From positions 1 to 5,490 of the forward strand of contig CALIEP010000364.1 of assembly GCA_938022345.1 (NCBI GenBank): a stretch of DNA of 5,490 nucleotides, read 5' to 3'. Each line of letters begins with the position of its first letter. The first letter of the stretch is position 1. Of the stretch, positions 1 through 4,344 are shown in pieces. The notes below the pieces were generated by a model. That model searched no databases. It was given only the letters and a program-made list of their open reading frames with translations, and was not told the DNA's origin. This DNA is from an uncultured Actinomyces sp. (GTDB lineage: Bacteria > Actinomycetota > Actinomycetes > Actinomycetales > Actinomycetaceae). The position numbers and the translations under genes were made by a program.

Positions 1-83
1 AGCATCTCGGTGACGCCCTCGTAGGCGGTATTCTTCTCCGAGTCCCTGGCCTTCTTGACGTCGGCGGCGTAGAGATCCACGTA
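1..83 (-). pseudogene. In-frame continuation of the acyltransferase beyond its TAG (partial at window edge)
   Basis: Reading on in the same minus-strand frame past the TAG at 84-86 gives 27 open codons to the window edge, beginning YVDLYAADVKKAR and containing SEKNTAYEGVTEM. This is an ordinary charged, helical C-terminal tail. From memory, actinobacterial relatives of this acyltransferase carry an LSGQ-E-YVD-type sequence here, so the TAG appears to replace one sense codon, probably Glu (GAG) or Gln (CAG). The true end of the gene lies left of the window. Confidence 0.6.
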
Positions 84-716
84 CTACTGGCCGGAGAGGA
101 GCATCAGGTTGTACATAATTTCATCGGTGATCGCGCGAAGAACGTATCGGTCCTTATCCAGTCCCTTGTAGCGGCTGAAATCCAAGGGCTCTCCGATGAC
201 CATACCGATATTGGTTCTCGAAGGAATTTTCTGTCCGATTGGCTGAGCCGCATGCGTGCCGATCATCGCCACAGGAATGACGGGAGCACCGGACAAAAGC
301 GCTAGACGCGCCACACCCGTCTTCCCACGATACAGACGCCCATCGGGACTACGAGTGCCCTCGGGGTAGATTCCAAAAAGTTCACCTTCGCCCAGGCGCT
401 TGAGTCCAGCCTTCAATGCGGCTTCAGATGCGCGGCCGCCACTGCGATCAACGGGAATAGTGCCAACAGCACGCATGAATTCCTTCGTTGCCCAACCCTT
501 AAGACCGGTACCGGTGAAGTAATCGGCTTTCCCCATGAACACAACCTCACGGTCAATCATCATGGGCAGAAAAACAGAGTCCCAGACAGCGTTGTGGTTA
601 GACGCGAGGATCGCCGGACCGCTCTTAGGGATGTTTTCTTTCCCGCGGATCCACGGACGATACGCAGCCTTGAGAATCGGAGTGCCCGTCAGCTTCAGTG
701 CTTGATACAGACCCAT
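84..716 (-). CDS. plsC: 1-acyl-sn-glycerol-3-phosphate acyltransferase (PlsC/LPLAT family), cut by an in-frame TAG
   Basis: Family role: transfers an acyl chain to lysophosphatidic acid to make phosphatidic acid at the inner face of the membrane. Seen, numbered from the chosen ATG at 716: the HX4D catalytic motif HNAVWD (residues 41-46), the GTIPVDR motif (85-91), the substrate-binding motif YPEGTRSPDG (117-126) and VIPVAMIG (146-153). These are the four acyltransferase blocks in the right order and spacing. The ATG at 716 is preferred over an in-frame ATG 45 bases upstream because GGAGG lies 4 nt before it. The frame stops at TAG (codon 211) right after LMLLSGQ, but family-like sequence continues to the window edge (next entry). 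All catalytic blocks lie before the TAG, so the 210-residue product could still be active. It is divergent from the exonuclease gene. Family assignment is firm; the exact substrate is inferred. Confidence 0.9.
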   Translation of the reverse strand: MGLYQALKLTGTPILKAAYRPWIRGKENIPKSGPAILASNHNAVWDSVFLPMMIDREVVFMGKADYFTGTGLKGWATKEFMRAVGTIPVDRSGGRASEAALKAGLKRLGEGELFGIYPEGTRSPDGRLYRGKTGVARLALLSGAPVIPVAMIGTHAAQPIGQKIPSRTNIGMVIGEPLDFSRYKGLDKDRYVLRAITDEIMYNLMLLSGQ

Positions 717-717
717 G

Positions 718-746
718 TTTCCTCCACCCGGATCAACCGCTAGCAT
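718..746 (+). promoter_or_regulatory. Possible promoter for the exonuclease gene
   Basis: A -10-like TAGCAT at 741-746 with a weak -35 (TTTCCT, 718-723) at 17-bp spacing would start transcription at about 753-754, on the first base of ATG 754. The -35 is poor and overlaps the start region of the divergent acyltransferase, so this is tentative. Confidence 0.25.
721..725 (-). promoter_or_regulatory. Shine-Dalgarno of the acyltransferase
   Basis: GGAGG on the minus strand, 4 nt upstream of ATG 716-714. It decides the start over the longer in-frame ATG at 761, which has no comparable site and would extend into the region serving the divergent exonuclease gene. Confidence 0.65.
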
Positions 747-753
747 CGTGGTT

Positions 754-1395
754 ATGACCAATGGTTCTACTGTACAGCCCGAGCGGCGAAAAACCGCAAT
801 GATCCCGGCTTGGGATCACGCTCAATGGCTGGTAGTAGACCTAGAAACAACTGGCCTTAGTTCCCGCGATACCATCATTGAAATCGGGGCAGCAGTCTAC
901 GAAAACCGCGAGCTTGTCGATAGTTTTTCAGCCCTCATCAACCCCGGAAGTCCGTTGCCTTCGTTCATTACTGCTTTGACGGGACTCAACGATGAAACGC
1001 TCGCCCACGCTCCGGATCTTCACACTGTTTTTTCGCATTTTTGCCAGTGGGCAGAGCGTCTATGCGATCAGGAACAAATTTCAGGCCTTATCGCACACAA
1101 TATTGCCTTCGATTGGGGGTTCCTTGAGCGAGCTCAACGGACCTGCGGTATCCCACTCCCCCATTTTCGGCCTATTGACACACTGTCAATGGCTCGCGCT
1201 TTGCTCCCATCCGAGGTCGCCAACCACAAGCTCACGACGCTGCGCGAACACTTCGAATTAGGTGGCGGCCAGCATCGCGCACTGGACGATGCCCTGGCCA
1301 CGGGCATGTTGTTCTACAAACTGTGTGAATGCGCAGAAAGTCTTGGAAAAGATCCCCTTGCCTACTGCTCCCCTGCGTATCCTTTATCCTCATAA
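754..1395 (+). CDS. DEDDh 3'-5' exonuclease (DnaQ / Pol III epsilon-like)
   Basis: Predicted metal-dependent 3'-5' exonuclease of the DnaQ-like superfamily, acting on DNA or RNA ends. Numbered from ATG 754 (213 aa): motif Exo I VVDLETTGL with D29 and E31, Exo II HNIAFDWGFL with D120, a conserved IDTL at 141-144, and Exo III HRALDDALAT with H174 and D179. This is the full DEDDh set in correct order. The protein is a single nuclease domain without a helicase or BRCT extension. The start is uncertain: ATG 754 has no Shine-Dalgarno, but a TAGCAT -10-like hexamer ends 8 nt before it, which would suit a leaderless mRNA. ATG 799 would still keep the whole domain, and an ATG at 715 overlaps the divergent acyltransferase gene. 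It ends in TAA. Whether it is a proofreading subunit, an oligoribonuclease-like enzyme or a repair nuclease cannot be told from sequence. Confidence 0.88.
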   Translation: MTNGSTVQPERRKTAMIPAWDHAQWLVVDLETTGLSSRDTIIEIGAAVYENRELVDSFSALINPGSPLPSFITALTGLNDETLAHAPDLHTVFSHFCQWAERLCDQEQISGLIAHNIAFDWGFLERAQRTCGIPLPHFRPIDTLSMARALLPSEVANHKLTTLREHFELGGGQHRALDDALATGMLFYKLCECAESLGKDPLAYCSPAYPLSS

Positions 1396-1436
1396 TTCCC
1401 GAGGCCGCGTGTACTTTACGTTAAAAAGGACGAGTT
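1396..1436. other. Convergent intergenic gap
   Basis: The 41 bp between the exonuclease TAA and the final TGA of the receiver reading frame on the other strand. I see no stem-loop with a T-tract here, so no terminator is called. Confidence 0.5.
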
Positions 1437-1601
1437 TCAGCGACGCTGACGCAGAAGTTCCGCGAGGGTTTCTTGAAGCTCCTGTGAATCAAATGGAGCG
1501 CTGACGATACGGCTCGCACCAGCCCATGTTGCCAGCCAGTCATCTTGAGGGCGAGCCGTGATCATCAGGATTGGAGGGACATCCTGGCGGGTACCGGCAA
1601 G
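1437..1601 (-). pseudogene. C-terminal half of the receiver-domain protein, in frame beyond the TAG
   Basis: Directly after the TAG the same frame encodes 54 more residues and stops at TGA 1437-1439. It contains VPPILMITARPQDDWLATWAG, which is receiver beta-4 with the conserved Thr (T92 counting through) and the ARPQDDWLATW signature of this family, then the APFD loop and a C-terminal helix QELQETLAELLRQRR. The usual receiver Lys before the loop Pro is absent (Ala-Pro), so even the complete protein would be an atypical receiver. There is no separate start or Shine-Dalgarno for this half, so it should be read as the rest of one gene. Confidence 0.65.
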
Positions 1602-1832
1602 CTACTTCGCGACGGACATGCCGCCTTCCTTTTGAGTTTCTCCGTCAAGAACAAGGGCTGCAATATCTGAGTTATTGTCCACTAGCTCAAGAACACCGAA
1701 CTTCGTGGCAGCCTGAAGCCATTCAATGGGAGCCGTATCCTTCGATGCTTTAAAACCGACACCTGTGATCACTGCCTGGCGAGTGGACGAGTTATCACTG
1801 AAGACCAGAACTTTCACGGGTGTTTCGCTCAC
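1602..1832 (-). CDS. Stand-alone receiver-domain (response regulator-like) protein, cut by an in-frame TAG at codon 77
   Basis: N-terminal part of a single-domain CheY-like receiver. Seen: beta-1 KVLVFSDN with acidic D13, the candidate phospho-acceptor D63 in LVLDGE, and the GGM loop (70-72) that follows it. From memory the layout matches the small actinobacterial response-regulator-like family that includes Rv3143 (about 130 aa, no output domain). Start: GTG at 1832 with GAGGAG 6 nt upstream and a TAGAAT -10 further up. The frame stops at TAG 1602-1604, before the conserved Thr and the last alpha/beta units. A 76-residue product would be half a receiver fold and probably unstable. With the TAG read as sense, the frame gives a 131-aa protein of normal length (see the 1437-1601 entry). 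Confidence 0.7.
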   Translation of the reverse strand: MSETPVKVLVFSDNSSTRQAVITGVGFKASKDTAPIEWLQAATKFGVLELVDNNSDIAALVLDGETQKEGGMSVAK

Positions 1833-1838
1833 GATGCG

Positions 1839-1844
1839 CTCCTC
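1839..1844 (-). promoter_or_regulatory. Shine-Dalgarno of the receiver gene
   Basis: GAGGAG on the minus strand, 6 nt upstream of GTG 1832-1830. It supports the GTG start and shows that the gene retains a good translation signal despite its internal TAG. Confidence 0.7.
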
Positions 1845-1870
1845 AACGTTAAGAGATCGTTACTCTGGGT

Positions 1871-1876
1871 ATTCTA
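1871..1876 (-). promoter_or_regulatory. Candidate -10 element for the receiver gene
   Basis: TAGAAT on the minus strand (5 of 6 to TATAAT) lies about 38 nt upstream of the GTG start, just after the hairpin that follows the FKBP gene. A transcription start near 1864 would give a leader of about 31 nt. No good -35 is visible because the upstream bases belong to the hairpin arm. Confidence 0.4.
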
Positions 1877-1888
1877 ACCGCTTTTGGA

Positions 1889-1924
1889 ACGTGTGGGGAG
1901 CTGAAGTTTCAGCTCCCCACACGT
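1889..1924 (-). terminator. Perfect 17-bp inverted repeat, probable terminator after the FKBP gene
   Basis: Arms 1889-1905 and 1908-1924 are exact reverse complements (core GTGTGGGGAGCTGAA) with only 2 nt between them. It follows the minus-strand FKBP gene: 10 nt after the second in-frame TAG at 1935 and about 37 nt after the first at 1962. No T-run follows on the minus strand; the plus-strand flank (GTTGTTTGCTC) is more T-rich. Strong hairpins with weak T-tracts are common at actinobacterial gene ends. A protein-binding palindrome is the alternative. Confidence 0.6.
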
Positions 1925-1961
1925 GTTGTTTGCTCTATCGCCAGTAGTTCAGATCATCGAA

Positions 1962-2933
1962 CTACTTTTCAGGGATGACAGCAAGAATGTCAACGACAAT
2001 CGCTTGCGGTGACTGACCTTGTGCCTCGTTGCCAGCAGCTACGAGCAGCACCCGCGAGCCCGCGGTGAAGCCGATAAGCTGATTACCATCCTTCACGCTG
2101 ACAACCTGGGCACCTTGTTGTCCCCATGTCGATTGTGTTTGAGCATCGTTACCAAAAACGGTTCCGACACCCTGATAAAGAATTGTCGAGCCAACAGTAA
2201 CCTTGTCGCCATGTCCCTCAGCGATGACGACCTTGGAGGTCTCTGTGGGCGCGCTCTGTCCCCAAGTGATGGTGGGTTGGCTACCAAGATCACCGCTGAC
2301 AGTGATGCCCGCTGGAAGTTCATTTCCGGTCGGCGTTGCACTTGTGAGCTGAGAGGTATCCTTCGGGTTAACAGTTCCCAAAATATCGACAACAAAGACG
2401 AGGTCGGCATTTGCGGGAATTGAAGAACCCGAACCTTGAGCGCCGTAAGCCCACTTTGATGGAATGACGAGTTCAACGCGGTCGCCAACATGGGCGTCCG
2501 CAAGACCGTACTTCCATCCCTTAATCACCTGGTTGAGGCTGAAAGCAATAGGGGTGCGACCATCTTGGAAAGAAGAATCAAAAACCTTGGCATCGCTGAA
2601 TAGCGCACCCGCGTAGTTGACCTGAACAATGTCATCGAGGCCGACGCTTGCGCCATCACCCTTGTGGAGGGTTTTCACCAAAATCGCATCACCCACGCTG
2701 CCCGATCCGGCTTTGATTTCGGGCTTCTGACCGAAATCACCGCTTACCTCGGGGAAATTACCCTGGCCGCCTCGATCAACCTGAGGTGTCTGTTCAGAAC
2801 TTGAAGCCGACTGGGTTGCGCTTGCCGAGGCCGAAGGTGATGCCAATTGAGAGTCCTTTGACTGGCCTGAGCAGGCACCAAGGGCAAGAGAGCAGGTTAG
2901 TAGGATGGCACCAATAGCAGGTAGCTTCTTCAC
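1962..2933 (-). CDS. FKBP-type peptidyl-prolyl cis-trans isomerase, lipoprotein
   Basis: Predicted surface-anchored foldase that isomerises X-Pro bonds of exported proteins. From GTG 2933 (323 aa): a lipoprotein signal peptide with Lys2-3, a hydrophobic core and lipobox LGAC (Cys21); a Ser/Ala/Gln linker at about 25-58; and a full FKBP domain at about 80-187 with VNYAG (105-109), VFDSSF (117-122), VIKGWKYGL (136-144), VIPSKWAYG (156-164) and SIPANADLVFVVDI (171-184). A second segment (about 206-323) repeats the domain layout but has lost most active-site residues. The GTG is chosen over upstream ATGs (3017, 2984) because it has GGAG 4 nt before it, starts right at the signal peptide and avoids overlap with ErpA. 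It lies 10 nt after the ErpA stop, so co-transcription is likely. It ends in TAG 1962-1964; eight more open codons (FDDLNYWR) and a second TAG follow. Confidence 0.92.
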   Translation of the reverse strand: MKKLPAIGAILLTCSLALGACSGQSKDSQLASPSASASATQSASSSEQTPQVDRGGQGNFPEVSGDFGQKPEIKAGSGSVGDAILVKTLHKGDGASVGLDDIVQVNYAGALFSDAKVFDSSFQDGRTPIAFSLNQVIKGWKYGLADAHVGDRVELVIPSKWAYGAQGSGSSIPANADLVFVVDILGTVNPKDTSQLTSATPTGNELPAGITVSGDLGSQPTITWGQSAPTETSKVVIAEGHGDKVTVGSTILYQGVGTVFGNDAQTQSTWGQQGAQVVSVKDGNQLIGFTAGSRVLLVAAGNEAQGQSPQAIVVDILAVIPEK

Positions 2934-2937
2934 AATT

Positions 2938-2941
2938 CTCC
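2938..2941 (-). promoter_or_regulatory. Shine-Dalgarno of the FKBP gene
   Basis: GGAG on the minus strand, 4 nt upstream of the GTG at 2933-2931 and just beyond the ErpA TGA. It decides the GTG start over the longer upstream ATG options. Confidence 0.6.
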
Positions 2942-2943
2942 GA

Positions 2944-3297
2944 TCAGGCGAAAGACTCACCGCATGCACAGGTGTTCTGCGCATTGGGGTTATCGATCGT
3001 GAATCCCTGGCGCTCAATGGTGTCAGAGAAGTCGATGGTTGCGCCTGCGAGATAAGGAACGCTCATACGATCAACAACAACCTCAACACCATCGAAATCA
3101 CGGACAGCGTCACCATCGAGCAAACGATCGTCAAAGTACAGCTGGTAAATCAGGCCAGAGCAGCCTCCGGGCTGAACGGCGACACGCAGACGAAGATCGT
3201 CGCGGCCTTCCTGCTCAAGAAGGCTCTTGACCTTCTGTGCTGCGACATCAGTCAGGATGACGTCGTGGGTTGCAGTCTCAGTCGTGTTCTCAGACAT
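2944..3297 (-). CDS. erpA: A-type iron-sulfur cluster carrier / insertion protein (HesB/IscA/ErpA family)
   Basis: Family role: receives an Fe-S cluster from the assembly machinery (SUF in most actinobacteria) and delivers it to apo-enzymes in the cytoplasm. The 117 aa have the normal length and all three ligand cysteines: C46 in PGGCSG, and C110 and C112 in the terminal TCACGESF. The N-terminal ILTDVAAQKVKSLL helix and the LRLRVAVQPGGCSG strand are also typical. ATG 3297 is preceded by AAAGGAG at 4 nt. From memory, actinobacteria such as mycobacteria also keep this gene beside a glycerate-kinase-like gene, as here. The FKBP lipoprotein follows after 10 nt. No residue is missing. It ends in TGA. 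The ErpA subtype name is by family similarity; IscA or SufA cannot be excluded. Confidence 0.93.
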   Translation of the reverse strand: MSENTTETATHDVILTDVAAQKVKSLLEQEGRDDLRLRVAVQPGGCSGLIYQLYFDDRLLDGDAVRDFDGVEVVVDRMSVPYLAGATIDFSDTIERQGFTIDNPNAQNTCACGESFA

Positions 3298-3301
3298 GCT
3301 G

Positions 3302-3306
3302 CTCCT
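3302..3306 (-). promoter_or_regulatory. Shine-Dalgarno of the erpA-like gene
   Basis: AGGAG on the minus strand (within AAAGGAGC), 4 nt upstream of ATG 3297-3295; a strong site that fixes the start. Confidence 0.7.
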
Positions 3307-3326
3307 TTAATACTTTTCTAATAGGA

Positions 3327-3347
3327 ATTATCTCTAGCCTAAGGCTA
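3327..3347 (-). promoter_or_regulatory. Possible erpA promoter with a 13-bp palindrome
   Basis: The 90-bp gap between the kinase-like stop and the erpA start holds a minus-strand -10-like GATAAT (3327-3332), about 30 nt upstream of the ATG. Directly upstream of it is a perfect palindrome TAGCCTAAGGCTA (3335-3347; 6-bp arms, 1-nt centre), where the -10/-35 spacer would be. That is a classic operator position. The -35 is not convincing. The core resembles the centre of DtxR/IdeR boxes but the outer halves do not match. Confidence 0.35.
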
Positions 3348-3387
3348 CTCAGGCACGAGCGCCATCTTCAAAGCTGAGAGCGAATTG

Positions 3388-4344
3388 TCACTGCCTAGCC
3401 CACGTACGAGCAGCGCGGTACCCCAGAGCATCAAGGTTGCCAGTCTCATCAACGAGAATCCCATGAATCCCCCACTGGGCCCGCTCATGTGCCGATAGTG
3501 TGGAATGCGTGCCAATAGCGAGAACGGGTATGGCTGATCTCGACGCGATTTCAGTTAATAGATCAAGGCTAGATTCAGCCAAGGCCGGCGAATGCAGTTC
3601 TGGTTCGCAAATAATCACTAGGTCAGATGCCTCGATGAAGCTTTCACAGTCGGTGTGGTGGAGTAAGAAATCGCCATCGGACACCAAGCGGCCACCGAGA
3701 AGCCCAACAATCGCCGCAGCGCCCCCACTAGCCCCCGAACCGGGAAGCCTTCCGGGTTCCACTACCGAGGCCGATTGCCCACTGACTGCAAGTTGCGGGC
3801 GCATAGTTTTATGAAGCAGCTCCGCCCATCGTCGATTGAAGGCTGTATCCCCGCTGTCTCGAAGACTAAGGTCTGGTTCGAGAGCCAGTGTCGAGGACGG
3901 GCCAAAGAGCGGGCGTGACGTCGAGTAGGCGGCATAAAACTCCCGACCTGATACAGCGTTTTGTGCATGCTCAATTGCGCGCGCAAACCATGCTTCGAGT
4001 GATTCATTCGCCTGCCGCTTGGCTCCGGAAATACCTTCAAGAAAGCTCATCCCGCCGTCAGTTGCTTGAAGGTGACCGCCCTCAAGGACGGGGACTTTCC
4101 CTTCTGCAAGCACCTCACGAAAGCGCTGCCCGGCCTCGTGAAGGGAATCCCCATCCCCCACGCTAAGGACACAAAAACGCTGATCACCCTCCATGGCCTC
4201 GGCAAAGGCCCGACCGGGTCCAAAGGGTGAAGAGGAGACTTCCCACAAAGGCGCACCAGCTAAGAAGCCCTGAGCAAGCGCACGAAGCACGGGGGCAGGA
4301 TCATTCTCCTGCCCCCAATGCCCCGTAATAAACGCGTGTCCCAC
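3388..4344 (-). CDS. Diverged glycerate-kinase-like protein
   Basis: Resembles the bacterial glycerate kinase family (GlxK/GarK type), whose active members phosphorylate D-glycerate with ATP. The similarity is visible in order: an N-terminal PAPVLRALAQGFLAGA helix (16-31), GGHLQATDGGMSFLEGISG (89-107) where the family has a GGSATNDGG-type block, RPLFGPS (144-150) where the family has NPLTGP, PGSGASGGAAAIVGLLGGRL (201-220) matching the family PGAGAAGGLG block, and ASDLVIICEPE (239-249) where the family has ADLVITGEG. The last motif has lost its GEGRLD-type residues, and the 318 aa are shorter than the usual 370 or so. Start: GTG 4344, on the base immediately after the TAA of the M20 gene, so translational coupling is likely; the only upstream signal is a weak GAGAAG inside the M20 end. 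A catalytically altered or inactive relative is plausible. Confidence 0.75.
   Translation of the reverse strand: MGHAFITGHWGQENDPAPVLRALAQGFLAGAPLWEVSSSPFGPGRAFAEAMEGDQRFCVLSVGDGDSLHEAGQRFREVLAEGKVPVLEGGHLQATDGGMSFLEGISGAKRQANESLEAWFARAIEHAQNAVSGREFYAAYSTSRPLFGPSSTLALEPDLSLRDSGDTAFNRRWAELLHKTMRPQLAVSGQSASVVEPGRLPGSGASGGAAAIVGLLGGRLVSDGDFLLHHTDCESFIEASDLVIICEPELHSPALAESSLDLLTEIASRSAIPVLAIGTHSTLSAHERAQWGIHGILVDETGNLDALGYRAARTWARQ
4291..4316 (-). repeat. 10-bp inverted repeat in the first codons of the kinase-like gene
   Basis: GGGGGCAGGA (4291-4300) and its exact reverse complement (4307-4316) are separated by 6 nt and would form a GC-rich hairpin about 28 nt downstream of the GTG start. No T-run follows on the minus strand. 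It could be an attenuator or processing site between the two coupled genes, or coincidence in coding sequence. Confidence 0.4.

Noticed and set aside
717..761. Longer acyltransferase start at 761 (adds MVITTMLAVDPGGGN)
   Set aside because: The internal ATG at 716 has GGAGG at ideal distance, and part of the extension is simply the translated Shine-Dalgarno region (GGG from GGGTGGAGG).
1726..1947. Plus-strand 73-codon frame through the hairpin region
   Set aside because: Opposite the receiver gene and its promoter, and translates the palindrome; no start signal or recognisable domain.
84..1964. Pyrrolysine insertion as the meaning of the TAG codons
   Set aside because: No methylamine methyltransferase or pyl gene is present in the window and the affected genes are not known pyrrolysine proteins; it is kept only as one sub-case of the general amber hypothesis.
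2905..3321. Plus-strand open frame (138 codons) across the erpA/FKBP junction
   Set aside because: Antisense to erpA with its complete Cys motif; no family resemblance of its own.
3329..3347. DtxR/IdeR iron box upstream of erpA
   Set aside because: Only the central TAGCCTAA matches; both outer pentamers fail, so it is not called as an iron box.
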